DNA of 64,000 nt, from positions 3,194,312 through 3,258,311 of the forward strand of contig NC_092675.1 in the NCBI RefSeq assembly GCF_964355755.1, given 5' to 3'. Of this stretch, positions 36,791 through 49,481 are shown one piece after another. Within the stretch, counting starts at the first letter, position 1. Every line of letters begins with the position of its first letter. This stretch comes from Antedon mediterranea. Taxonomy: Eukaryota > Echinodermata > Crinoidea > Comatulida > Antedonidae. Under the pieces are notes generated by a model. It worked only from the letters and a program-made list of their open reading frames with translations. It was not told the origin of the DNA and did no database searches. The translations under genes were made by a program, and so were the position numbers.

Positions 36791-39700
36791 TCTTTCTTGG
36801 CATTCTTTTAGAAAATGCCTACAAACCAAATAATTTTCCAGAAACATAAAATGGTTAAATCATTGTTTGGAAGACATTCTTGTTGCTAAGAAAAAGAAAT
36901 AATTAATTTTAGAAGCTGTTCCACATATCCCACAATATAATTCAATATAAACGATGATAAAACATGATTTAAAAAGGATATTTTCTATTTATAGTGATGG
37001 GTACAAACAGACAAACAATGTTGACCCATTTACATTACTAATACATCATCATCATAACTTCAACTCTGGACCTGATTTCATAGATGACCTTCAAACTCAT
37101 CCTATTCATATCTCATAGTAGGCCTACTCAAACCGTTTACACAGAAGAGATAACAATAACACTTTCTTTTAAGAACACTATAATAAGAATTGCTGACGGA
37201 CCAAAAGGAGAACAATTTCGATACAATTAGAAAAGGAACATATAGGACTAAAGATTGAGAATTTTACTTAACAATGGCTAGATTAGTACAGTGGAGATGG
37301 TTACTTTAAGCACTTCACGACTGTTTTCTATTTAATACAGAATAACTAGTTATTCTTTAACCATTAATCTTCAAAACTTTGTATTTTAATTAGAATAAGA
37401 TTGAGAAACTTTTTCTTAACAAAGTTCGAGTTAAAACCGGCTATACTGAACCTCGGATTCTAGATGTTTATAATATTGTGATGTTTTAAAGAAACGATTA
37501 ATAATATGAGTTAGGTCCTATAAATATGAGTTAGGTCCTACATAATTTATAAAATTATCTTAATTAATAATATTATATTTTCTCATTCAGTCTATTTGTA
37601 CTGTAGCCTATTTAAAGCTTTTTTTGGCAGACCTAAATTTAAGGAAAAACGGTTTGATTCTTTAATTTAAATGAATTAATATTAAGTAGTTATTAAAATA
37701 TGTATATCAATGTATGTTTTCACATGTGATAATAAATTTTAATCTGATTCTAAATATAATTTCTATAACGTATTGCTAATATACCCAACATGTTAAAAAC
37801 CCGACCGCCGTTTCTGTACCATAAGTGATCAAGCGTAAGTAAATATACGAGGAAATGTTAGACAAACATTTGTTATTTATGTTCTGGATGTCATCTGTCT
37901 TTCGAACTTCAAGGAGCTGTGATATGGGAGTAAAATAAGCCGAATGGTAGACGAATGAGTAAGAACATCAAACAAACTGTAAATTTGGTTGTTTTGTATG
38001 CTCAAGTGGCGTAGGCTAATGAATCTAGCTGACACGAAGGTTTGTTGATGGATGAATGGCGGGTAAGGTGGAAGGTCTACTTGCGGTGTGGGGAACCTTA
38101 GGCCTACGTTGATTTGTCAAATAATTTAAAAAAGATTGGCCCAAATACCAAATTTCATCTGAAAATTCATGAATAAATAATAATAAAACGTTGAAAAATG
38201 CCTGTTTATAGGTCCACGTGTGAAAGGTCATGATGATTTAGGAGCATATAGCATTTAGTTGACTTATTGGGGTGAAATACTTTATTGTAAACGAGCGTTT
38301 GTAACATTTATTCTTCTTAATTTTCAGCAAACAAAGTATAATCCAATGTCTAAGGTATGGCCATTTTATTATTTATGTGTTCACTGTTGTGACATCTCCT
38401 GACAATTATGCATGTTCGTCGTACCTATAGAGGGCAATTATTATGATTCTCAACTACTAATGAATATCGCTCAAAATCACTTACATCTGAAAATTAATTC
38501 GTGTAAGAAGGATTAGTATAACGTCAAGCCTCTTGCATAATTTCAAATATTGCAATTCACATTCTGGTTAAATCGAGCTATATGAAAAGATCTGTTTTAG
38601 CAAAATGGAGGCGTTGGGGTTTCAAACAGATTGAACAAAAACATGAGATACTGCACCGCTTCATTAGCACTTGCCCAGCCAACCATAATTCGTCATTGTA
38701 AGATGGTGTTAAACCAAGTGATGAAAATCAGCAATATGTTAAATATCGACCACATTTTTATATAATCTAATTGTAATTCCTTTCTTTATGTTCAAACGCT
38801 GAATCAATAAACACACAATCTGTATTATATTGCATTTTATTGATTCCAGTTGTATTTTAAAACATTAAAGATTCTATAAAGTTAAATATTTCTTTCCTTT
38901 AAAAAAATTATTACGGCAAAAAAAAAGCATCATTGTGAGCGGGAAAAAATAAGAGTTCCGAACATTTAACCAATAGGCGACGAGAAAGGTGCGTGTGGCA
39001 TTACGGCCAATAAACACAGCAATTGACAGCGCGTATATGCAAATAAATAAATAGATACGCGCAACATCACAGCCAATCACGGGACGTTGTGCTCACGTAT
39101 GTTCAGGTAATAAAACAAATGTAGGTTTAAAACAAATGATGAGGTCATATCGTGAGAGAGTTAAGCTCGCACGATATGATAGTCATGAGTTTATTAGAAG
39201 TTCAAAGAAATACTACCAATATAGTGAAATACCACGGAATGTTGTTTATATGACAAGCTATAAATCTTTCTGTGTGTGTTTCGATACGGCTGTAACAACA
39301 AACACTTTTATATGAACACGGAATTATATGATAGATTTCATTCTTAATTTACAAAGCTTTGGTTGACAAAAAAAAATATTATAGGATCCTAATAATAATT
39401 TATCATACTGTTTCACAGCTAAAAAATAAGACTATTAAAGTTTCAAAATGAAAAGTGTGAGTGATTTAATTCACTATTTCACATACAAATGAACCCAAAC
39501 AGAATTGTTTATAATTCTAACAGGTTTAGGCCTATAATTATTGTTTCATTTTGGTTTACAACTTAAGTACTGCCGACTGAAAGTGATATTCATGTGGTTT
39601 ATTCCAGTGAAATCAACAGGATTATGAGCTAGGCTTAAGTGAGTGTTATTTATCGTTTCACCATTTTAGATCCAAAGGAATCCGACACAATATAATATAA

Positions 39701-41839
39701 TATACAAGAGTGTTAACAATTCAAGTCTATCCACGACCCCCCCCCCCCCCCATTTTGGTTGCAAAAGTTGTTAGACCTACCGAGATAAGAGCGAATTAAA
39801 AACTTTATTCCACGGAAAACAACATGATTATGAGCTACGCTACCATTAAACTAAGCAGCGAATAAACGATTATAATATCCACTCAATGTAATACCAACCT
39901 ATAGATTGCGAGTACATAATTTACAAGTACAGTATCGAATAGATGATTGTTTTCGCGTGAGAGTTAAATGATTTGTGAATAAGTTGATTTTCAATCAAAG
40001 CACACGCTGTTTATCAAAATCTCGAATATAAATACTTCACTATACTTTTTGGCGTTCCATATATCAAATGCGCGTACGGTTTTAACCGATAAAGTCGATA
40101 CTATTAGATAACCGCAAAACATATCTCGCTTAATTGAAATAGATCAATTTAATGAAATGAGGCCTGTATTTATCTTGTGCAATATATTATTGTTATTATT
40201 ATATTAATGACTAAATACACTACATAATCTTATAAATAGAATCATGTATTTTGTAATGAATTTCGTTTTAAAGCATCAGTTTTTTCTCTGTTTTAAATTT
40301 AATCTAATTAGCCTATAACAATCAGCAAATATGATTACTTTATCGTACCATCTTAATGTAACTCAATCATTTTCATTTTATGATATGTTGATGACCAGTG
40401 TTGTATTTTAATTTCTTTTTATTGTACTGACTTATTATTTTACCAATTTGATTGATAACGTGGTTCTGAAACATTTATTATTTTAAAATATTGTTATCAA
40501 ATCCACAATCAAATAAAATATTAGGCAAGTGTTTGAAAATTATAGAATTTTGGTTTCATTTAATCATTCGTTACAATATTACGATGGTTGAGCACAGGAT
40601 GGTACTCTCTACACACTATTAGGCTAGTGTATTTAGTTTTATCTTTAATAAGTCAGTCACTGGGTGAGTGACAAGTATAATATTTGCTGTGCGATCGCAA
40701 TGATATTTTCAGAATTTGATTATTATCAAATTATTACTTAATTATTTAGTTATTATAATGAAAATCTTAATTTAAGATACAATAATGTTGTACCTTAAAT
40801 TATTATTATAATATATATATAATATCGCTTATTTATTGTGTTTTATTTATTTTTTAATTGAATTTCCAAACATCTATGATTTTATTTACAGTAAAAAGTA
40901 ACTCACAATTAAAAATAAATTATAAAACGAAAACATCTATGGAGTGGTATGAAGTTAACTATCAGTTCATACTTTCCTTAGGCCTAGAAAGCGGAGATGT
41001 TATTCTATTTTGCTAACGTTTCGGCCTTTGGTTGTCATTTAAGACTGTCATATAACAGGCCTAGGTCTATGTTTGTATAGTAGTAGATCGATTTAAGCAT
41101 ACCAACGTTCGCTAGGCAGTCGAACGTAGGGAATCACCCAGCTATTTCCCGCTTCACTGACCTCATTAATCGTTGTTGTACGAGCGACGGGCCTAGACAT
41201 GGTGGCGCCGAAAAATCCCCCTGGTTAGACAGTATTATTAACACTAAGGTCTTCCCTCGTCTAGCCTAGTAGACTAGTCAATAGTCAACGACAATTAGCA
41301 GACAGGGATATCCCAATGAAAAAAAACCAAAACATTAAACAGAACTGCCAAATAAATGAGTTTAAAATGGAACATATTTGGAAAATATGACCTTCCTTTG
41401 TTTGGAAGCAAGATGGCGAGCTGAGAACCACCATAGTATGCAGACGATTATTTGCTGGACATTCATCGAATTTAATATTTCATCGTTGATTTAGTATCAT
41501 TTGCTTGATTAATTCACAGTGTACCGAGTTTCCAATAATTAAAGAAAGACAATAGTAAAACATGTACTTCGGATAATTAATTCTTATGCGATTAAATGAA
41601 AGAGTTGTCATTCTGAAGTGTCGACAGTAATATTTGTTTTCATTTAAATCTTGTCTTCTTGCAAAAATTAGAATAAAGAATACCATGAAACTAAATTATA
41701 CTGCCAAGTAACATTACGAATTTAAAATGTAGAATTTGTACAGAGGTCTACTGATTGATTTGTGAATCAGAATAATTGTGCTGATCTCCAAAGGAGAAAT
41801 TTATTTGCTCAGAGTTAAAACAATTAAAATATTACAATA

Positions 41840-41843
<4 letters not shown>
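36791..41843. other. intergenic DNA, no gene recognised
   Basis: AT-rich. It includes a pure C15 run at 39737-39751, a possible LINE-type tail near 37700-37745 (AATAAATTTTAATCTGATTC), TAGGCCTA octamers (about 37120, 38098, 39527, 40979), and a balanced-composition stretch at 41100-41430 with ATGGTGGCGCC and AAGATGGCGAG. No coding exon could be supported. Confidence 0.5.
39737..39751. repeat. C15 homopolymer
   Basis: Fifteen consecutive C on the + strand (G on the minus strand), notable in such AT-rich DNA. The true length may vary because sequencing often miscounts such runs. Confidence 0.9.

Positions 41844-41909
<66 letters not shown>
41844..41909. repeat. (TA)33 microsatellite
   Basis: Sixty-six uninterrupted bases of alternating TA, the longest simple repeat in the window. 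It is able to extrude a cruciform and is likely to be polymorphic. Confidence 0.97.
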
Positions 41910-41914
<5 letters not shown>

Positions 41915-44900
41915 TATCAAAAACTTTACATATTAATGGTTATTATAAAAAGTACGATAAAAGCAATAGATATAAAGAAAAGACATGCTCCAATAAATAT
42001 ATTTAGAAACACACCCCAATACTAACATACGTAAAAATTCATTTGCTTAGATTTAAAACAATTAAAAATATTGTCATTACTATAAAAACTTTGCACTCTA
42101 TCTTTTCCACTCTATGGTCTACTAAACATGTCTATAGACTAAAATTTTCACAATTTCTGAGATAACCATGTGTTTATGTCTAATTTTAGAAAGTACTTTG
42201 ATAGTTGACTCTATGAGTTGACCAACACGTTGAGTACCGCAATACAGTACTATACTAACAGAAATTTAATATCTGACTGAATCTGTTTACACAAGTTTTC
42301 ACACTAGAAATACAAATTCAATTGCAAAGAAGAAGCATATCAATAATTATTCGTCGGATAATATTTATATCAACCGTTTACATTGGTTTTCTAATAGCCA
42401 GAATGTTTGACACCATGCGGTGCAGTAACTCTGGCACCGTCGCAGTGTGATCCTGGGGTACATCCTCACCACGCCCTATTATAAGTCTGATCATATTTTT
42501 TAAATATATTAGGCTATTAAAATAATCGAATATTGATCAATTTTACACATAATCTATTCACTTATGCCTATTTATACTGGCATTCTTGTCCGTTTTTACT
42601 GACCCCTTGTGAAATGTGTGCATCCTTCACTTTTTCATAGCTGAATTTCCCTCAGTCAATGTACTATATTGTTTATAATGTGTAAATAGTATAGTATAGT
42701 TAATATACAATAGTTTAAACGATAATCATGCATCATTACCGTAGTATGTCTAAGCATGATTTCCTCTATGGTCTAAAGTATTAACAATATCAAATAATAT
42801 TATATTAAATAATGGTATACCGTTAATAATTTATATTCTATTTTGTGCTCAACGCGCTTAATTGTTTTGGCGGTACAATCTTACGGATGGTATGCGATAC
42901 TTATTCTGTAAATAAATTCACCATAAGCTCAATAATAAGTTCAATCTCACAACGGTTTGGTCAGTATATAAGGCAAGTCATCTGGGTCATTGAAGACTCA
43001 GGTATTCATGATGGTTTCACAGGTGAGGCGTTAATACACTTGTTTGTGGATGTTGTACAGGTAAAAATAAACACCTCACCTGGCCTAGGTAGGCAAAAGT
43101 TTACCGACTATATTACGCTGTATAATCTCTTATAAAAACACCTATTTCTATTCTTTGTATAGTACTTACCGTAGGCCTACTGTATATAGGGTAAATACAC
43201 AACAAAACGTTCCTGGCGCTTTCGTTTGATGATAAAGGACTTAGGTCGAGTTATTTGGTTCAAGTTAAATCTTCTTAACTATTCATTTTACCGGTAGGCT
43301 TGCTGTTTGAATAGTAAAAATGCCCTGAAAAAAAGAAAAGTTTCGAATTATACTCCAATAATTAATATGAGTTGGATGTATAAAATGGTTGAAATATAAA
43401 AATTTATTTAGTTTTGGACAGTATTTTAAATCTTTTAAATTTAGATGTACAATAAAACTCCTCATTATAGAATACCGTAGTTATAATTGTACGGTTTTAT
43501 AGTGTAATGCAAATATTCCCATAATACATTGTGTACTTTGGTCACTCCTTAGGCCTATAGCTTCAGTACATCTCCACGATATTATTATTGAGGTACTTTG
43601 TTTATACGGTTGAATCGTTTATGGTTAAGCATTATATAGCGTATTCCATATTTGTTTCTGATAGATTTTTGTTTTCAGTGTATTTCAACCAAAGGCAAAA
43701 TTATTGTCTTGTTTTAACACACACACACTTTACATATACTGTTCTAGGTCTAGGACCATAAATAATTTTTCGTATTCTTGACATTTTGACATTCTTATTT
43801 CTTATTTCTCTGACTGATGTATGTATATTGATCAATTTTCTTCAGGTTGTTATACGACTGTGATATAAATTATGAGTCGAAAGGGAAACTAAACTGATAT
43901 TTATGATTTATGAGACCAATACATGCATACCTAATCAAAGAAACCAAGGTGTGAAATAGTTATTACTTAGCTAACTTCATTGAAAATACCCCAGAAAAGT
44001 AAATCTAAAGGACAATACATGGTATATATTGAAAGCCCGCGAAATGAGAAATTTGCACGTAAACCAAACACACATCAAGCGTCATTATTTCGATTTTTCA
44101 CCCCAGCATCGTTGGCGGATCGTTATAGTCCGCGTCAGTCTTGGATCAACAACATACACACAATTGTAACATAATCAATGCATTCAGAGTCAATGTTTTC
44201 TATTCTGAGTCTTTCTTCTATCACCTGGTTGGTGTTATGAGTTTTGCCGGTGAAGCTTGTAACTGGTCTTGAATAAATCAACGGCTTGGTTCAAATCGAA
44301 GGCAGATAGTTAATACATTTCTACATTTATTCTAACATGATGAGCTAATTCAATTTCTTTTTATTTCGGAAATATCATCCATATTAATAAACTTATAAAC
44401 AGAAAAAGAAAAATCGTAAACTCTAAACTTAAGTATATAGAATGCTTCTCCATCTACAATACATTTTTGGAGTTATGGAGCATAAGTTTGCAAACACAAA
44501 CAACAAGGATGTTATCACTACTCAACATACGTTGCATGAAACCATAGGTATGATTTTCGCATGTACTCATCAAAGGAAGGGACACCATGTTCAATAATGA
44601 CTATAACTTTACATTAATATAAATGATAATAACAACACAGTTTACAATGCAATTTATTGGGAGTGGTATAAACGCATTGAATATAGTACTGTTTAAATGT
44701 GAAAAAGACGAAGATAAAGTTGGAAGCTATCAAATAAAATACTCTGTAACTGTAAGCTAAGTCAGCAGTAGCCATTACCTAATACAAAACATTTAAACTG
44801 CTTTAAATAAAGCAATTCACACTTTTTAGTGTGACTTTAAAGCATATAGTTTGACTTTAAAGCATCTATTGTGACTTTAAAGCATCTAGTGTGACTTTAA

Positions 44901-45337
44901 ATGAAACAATCCATGCAAAAAACACCTCTTCTGATTGTTACTGTACACACAGGGGGTGTATGTGATATTCACTTTAACTAAGAAGAACTCTTTGTAAATA
45001 GCGATTGTTTGAATTGCAACTAAATACGTGGCCGATGGGATTAGTTAATTATAGCACAATACCAACGGTAATTAATCAAAGTATTTCAATTAAATCCAAC
45101 CTAACGTAATGAAAACTCAGATCAGACATCTTGGTCTAATGATCCGTCGTTGGACGGTGATGATGAAAATGAAAAATGTGTGTATGGTTTGCCTGTCTGC
45201 GTATAACATTGATTTATTTAATTGCATTTTAACTAAGAAATAACTTGTGGATTTGTAACGAAAAATATTTTTTCCTCATGTCCATAAATAATATTAAAAA
45301 AGTCTAAATGATAAAAAAAAAAGATGGTTGTGAAAAT
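41910..45337. other. intergenic DNA, no gene recognised
   Basis: AT-rich with no supported exon. The 96-codon + frame at 42845-43135 lacks an ATG start and family features. TAGGCCTA octamers occur near 43173 and 43550. Confidence 0.5.
44827..44901. repeat. 20-bp minisatellite, four units
   Basis: Four tandem units of TAGTGTGACTTTAAAGCATC with one to three differences each, the last one partial. Confidence 0.9.
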
Positions 45338-45545
45338 AGCCGATTCTCGGAACTGTATCTATAATTTGTACAGTGTATAAAAGGCAAATTATGTGATACA
45401 TAATCATATGTGACGCCTATCATAGTATATAAGCCTAACTATAATTTATAACATAATACAATACTACATGTGATACACATGTGATAGTGTATTACAGCAT
45501 TTGCCTATCACACTGCATAATTATAAAAATGCCATATGTGAAGAA
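45338..45545. mobile_element. dispersed AT-rich repeat, copy 2 (MITE-like)
   Basis: It shares TAGCCG, ACTGTATCTATAAT, ACAGT and GGCAAA in order with 19315-19425. Internally it is inverted-repeat-like: ACAGTGTATAAAAGGCAAAT near 45370 pairs imperfectly with ATTTGCCTATCACACTG near 45500, and CACATGTGATA lies between. Probably a non-autonomous DNA transposon fold. The tips and target duplication were not resolved. Confidence 0.5.
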
Positions 45546-47262
45546 ACAGTTTACGGAGAATTATTAAGACTAGTATGATGATGATGATGATGATGCAACA
45601 TGGGGGATGGTTGATAATAATTGTGTGGATAACAATGATAATGATTATGATTTTGCCATTGATGCAATTATTTAAGATGACAATAAAAAAAATGATATAA
45701 GGACAATTTATGAAGAAGTTATTACTGTAATTATAATCTGACTGTTGATGATGATGTCGGTGGATGATGATTATAATGATAACGCAATTAAATCTATTAT
45801 ATTATTGGGGATAACGATGATGTTTTTGGTGTTACTGTTAATCAATTCCAACTTCCATTGTTTTGTTTGCACGTTTAAACTCCATTGTTCTTGTACCTTG
45901 TAGGCCTATAATTAATTCTATTAAAATACGTTTTTCTAACAATGGACCCACATCACCTGTGCTTTGTTTTAATTGAGCTTACTGACAGGGTATCAAAGCT
46001 GATTGTTAAACTTTACAAAATCACAAGAAATCTAGGCCTAGCCATTATCTAGCGCGCTTTCAGTAATTATCCACAGCGGGCTTTGTAAGCTACATCAACC
46101 AGAAAAAGTGTGCGTAATTCTATTACAATTTAATCCACAGTGTTATGTCGACTTTACAATTGAGGAGCTGTCACAGAGAAGTGTCATATTAATGACGAGG
46201 CCTTACCTTCCCAGGGTTCACTCGTAAAACATGTCTGACTCGTTTCTGTGTTTATTAATGTAATGTTACGAGTCGGAATGGTATGATGACGTTATGCGCA
46301 GTCGCGTAGCGGTGTCATCTTTAGATATGAAAGGACTTGGGGTTGGCGATCACAGGTGTTTAGTAAGTACTCAATATCTGTTCTGAACCTAATCCGTGTT
46401 GTTCTCCAGCATAAATTCGTGTTAAGAACAGATGTCAAGAAGAAATATTTTTTTTAGGCCTAATGCATTAATAAGTTTCGATTGTTCATTTGACTGTTGG
46501 ATAACATTTTGATCGATTGTTCAATATTTTTCATCAACACATATTACGTCAATATAATTAATTACGTAATGTATCTTAGTAATATACTGTACCGAAAACA
46601 TTCACCTCAAATAGGCCTAATAACATTAATTACTTAATTGATAAACACTAATAGGCCTATTGCTTAGAAGTAGGCTTACGGTATTGTACATTTTCTTGAT
46701 TCTTGAAATATCAAAGAAATAATGAGCTTTCAACGAAACCTGGTTAGATTTAACCGTTTTAAACGATTTGCGAACATTTTAATAATAAAAATAAATACTA
46801 AAAAAAATCTGCCATTTTTATCTCGTTATTTCTAACAGATTTTCAATAATAATGGCGAAAATGATAATTCAACACAATGAGCAATTGGAAAGAAAGGGAA
46901 AAATAACTATTTAGAGAGACATTTCAAAACGAATTGAAGAACCAATGTGCATACGAAGACAAAAAAGAAGATGATGAAGAGATATCTGAGAACTTCGAAC
47001 TGGTCAACAGTTTCGAAGAGAAAAAATAGAAACTGCTCAAGGTGGGTTACATCCACCACTGGAAGACATAAACTGTGATGATGACACAAAATCTAAATTA
47101 GTTTTTCCTTCCAATTTAATTTCAATAAAAAATGAAACTTCCTTGTTATGGTATTAAGTAGTGAAATGTCTTTATGAGTTTAGAGTTTTACTTAATGATT
47201 CAAACTTTTACTAAAAAGACTAAAGGAACTAAAACAACTTAAATCCTTAAGCACAAAATGAA
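45546..47262. other. intergenic DNA, with one balanced-composition stretch
   Basis: A GAT-rich simple run lies at 45574-45596, with further ATGAT-rich sequence to about 45830. At 46010-46330 the composition is more balanced and includes CAGTAATTATCCAC and GGAGCTGTCACAG, with no coding frame. TAGGCCTA occurs near 45901, 46034, 46457, 46611 and 46651, a dense patch. Confidence 0.5.
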
Positions 47263-47677
47263 TTTTTGGTTGAATTTAACCATTTATATTTTGTCATTTT
47301 ATAAGTGAAAACATTTTTTTTTTCTTTTTTTTTCCTACGGAAGTGATTAACTTTATTAAAACTATACAAAATACATCGACATATTTTAATTAATTGTATT
47401 TTTAAAAATGTATATGAATGTAAATGTGGTTACTTCTTAACATCAAAATAATCTTAGTCTTATGTATATACTGTTCAAAAGATATGTATTTTTTTACCAA
47501 TGTACCTTATAAATAAGAGAATTATATAAATGTGCATATATACATATATTATTTATATTTATAGAACTATAATAAAAGTGGGACGAACCCACACAAGACA
47601 AAAAAAAAACTATACAAAATAACCTATTCAAAGTCTGATTTAATTAATCTTCGCTTTTCATGTTTTTGGGGACAATA
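47263..47677. repeat. dispersed repeat, copy 2 (split by a retroinsertion)
   Basis: Same family as 4873-5036: TTTTTGGTTGAATTTAACC, CTACGGAAGTGATTAAC, TTTATTAAAACTA, then after the insertion CTATTCAAAGTCTGATTT, TTTTCATG and a GGGG run. The two flanks join to one continuous copy when the insertion and one target duplicate are removed, as seen in copy 1. Confidence 0.75.
47373..47609 (+). mobile_element. small polyadenylated retroinsertion with 15-bp target duplication
   Basis: Flanked by the perfect direct repeat AAAACTATACAAAAT (47358-47372 and 47606-47620). The body of about 230 bp ends with AATAAA at 47571-47576, then GTGGGACGAACCCACAC and a run of ten A at 47600-47609 that merges with the second duplicate. 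A poly(A) tail, an upstream poly(A) signal and a 15-bp target duplication together are the signature of LINE-mediated target-primed reverse transcription. No open frame. It could be a 5'-truncated LINE tail, a SINE or a processed non-coding transcript. Confidence 0.75.
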
Positions 47678-47823
47678 CATTAAGCATTACCTACATTATC
47701 ATTACATTAGTAAGCACAAAAATACATACAGTTGAGATACAGGGAGTGATTGGAAGAACAATGTAGATGAAATTAATTACTAGCTATATGACATGGACTG
47801 CTTACTCTACACTATCAAACTTT

Positions 47824-47896
47824 AAAATGTAATGTGCCCATTATATGGACACGATGACGTCATATCATTGCCATATTTGGGCACATCACACTTTTA
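47824..47896. mobile_element. 73-bp palindromic repeat, copy 2
   Basis: The ends AATGTAATGTGCCCATTATA and TGGGCACATCACACTTTTA are inverted copies of each other, with the spacer ACACGATGACGTCATATCATTG. It aligns fully with 29317-29388, and both copies are preceded by TATCAAACTTTA. The spacer holds a perfect CRE palindrome, TGACGTCA, at 47855-47862. Confidence 0.8.
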
Positions 47897-48639
47897 TTGT
47901 CAAACTAGTTTGGCAGTGGCCTGAGCTTTAAGTATAGAATTTTTGTTTTGGTGTATTGCAGCAGTAATTGATATTTGCTATTTTTACGTCAATAGTATCA
48001 CAGATTGTGCAGTGATTGAGGGTAAATACACTTCTAATATAGTTTTAGTAGCTATTGTTACATAAACTAGCAGCGGGAGTATAATAGGAATTAATTTGTA
48101 ACGAGAATTGTCGCTAATAAAGCAATTTACTTTAAACTCGGATCAAGTTGTGTCAACTATAAACTAGAATAAGTACAGTAAATATAATAGCACTAGCGTT
48201 TACTAATCATAACTAATTGAATCGATAGTCTCTGGGATCATCAGCAGATTTAGATTTACTTCGTTCACTTCTCCGTCCTTTGTTGTTCAGCAGCATAGTT
48301 TTGTTTTGTATCTCGCAGAGAGTTATACAAAAGGTTTAGTAGCTGATTTATTTATAATACATAGTTATCTATAATATATATTAGGCCTATATTATGACGA
48401 CAATAAGTTATAAAATAAGGATTATTAATTTCACAAATAACTTTCTTCTTAAGAATGTTATATCTCTCTTAAATCCTTTATTTTAAACTATAATTTTTTT
48501 TTTTTACAAAACTATAATGTGTTGTTTTGTAAACTATAGTAATCATAATATAATAATGTCTACAGTCTACATCCAATAAATCCCAAAACATAATCCACAT
48601 GTATTTTAAGAGGCACTATATGTCAACAAATAATTATTA

Positions 48640-48750
48640 GTCCTCTCTCCATGACGGTTGTCACATTATGCTTTGTATTATTTTCTATTGTATTTATATG
48701 TTTCATATGGACAGTTTGTCTGAAATAAAGTTGAATTGAATTGAATTTAT
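48640..48750 (+). mobile_element. LINE 3' UTR fragment with GAATT tail
   Basis: GTCCTCTCTCCATGACGG, then TTTGTCTGAAATAAAGTTG and a (GAATT)n tail at about 48732-48748. An AATAAAGTTGAATTGAATTG ending is typical of several invertebrate LINE families whose 3' ends carry short tandem repeats. No coding part remains. Confidence 0.6.
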
Positions 48751-48922
48751 AACCTGTATAACGGTACCGGTACTGAAACTGTTATCATCGTATTTTCCTT
48801 TTTCCTTTCTCTATAAATTAAGTAGAGTTATATCAAAGAATATGAAAAATGTAAACAAGGAGACAAAATAAAATAATAAATTTTAAATTAGTAATTTTTT
48901 AACTAACTCTGAAATCCATTCG

Positions 48923-49481
48923 TATAACACAAGAGCATCACGGAATCTTCATCTTCCTCAACCTAAACTAACTAAAATGAAACATAACATTCGCTATAGT
49001 GGTTCTAAACTATTCAATAATCTACCTCCCGAAATTTCATCATCGTCCTCTAGCAAAATTTTCTCTTTTAAACTTAAAGATTATCCTATTTCAAATTATA
49101 ACTAATTGTTTTCTCTATTTTGTAATATTGTTTAACTTTTGAAACTTTTCAAAATTGCTTCCTTTTCTGTTGGTGTATGTGTGTGTGATGTATATGTGTA
49201 TGTGCAGTTATGTTTACATTTATATATATAAGTATATAATCTTACATGGCTTCCCAATATACAAGTTTTCAGTTGGATTTTTTTTTTCCAATTGATAGAT
49301 AACTTTCTTGGGTTTTTTGCCTCTTTCATTTTCAACTGAATCACCTTTTTCATACATTATGATTTACTTTATTATAACTCTAAAAATATATATATATAAA
49401 ATATCAGAAATTATAATTTTTTACTTCAATATGAATATGAAAGAAATAAATGTTTATTTGAATTGAATTGAATTGAATTGA
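48923..49481 (+). mobile_element. LINE 3' end: reverse transcriptase C-terminus, 3' UTR and GAATT tail
   Basis: An uninterrupted frame at 48923-49105 begins YNTRASRNLHLPQPK and contains IRYSGSKLFNNLPPEI, then FSFKLKDY before a TAA. The pattern (N-T-R-x(4)-LH-x-P ... IRY-x-G-x-KL-x-N-x-LP ... F-K-x-x-L) is the usual C-terminal end of LINE reverse transcriptase ORFs. The 3' UTR runs to an AATAAA near 49446 and a (GAATT)n tail ending at about 49481. Only about 60 codons remain, so it is 5'-truncated. The C-terminal sequence differs from the LINE at 29389, indicating another family. Confidence 0.75.

Noticed and set aside
36456-36803. 115-codon minus frame with a run of isoleucines
   Set aside because: The isoleucine run is the (TAA)n microsatellite in antisense, and the rest overlaps old repeats.
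39737-39751. C15 run considered as a G-quadruplex
   Set aside because: A single homopolymer run is not a canonical quadruplex motif, and its length is uncertain in sequencing.
43020-43083. Short inverted repeat CAGGTGAGG ... CCTCACCTG
   Set aside because: Nine-base arms about 45 bases apart are expected by chance in 64 kb, and there is no second copy.
42845-43135. 96-codon + frame
   Set aside because: No ATG start, no family motif, and no acceptor/donor pair with matching phase.
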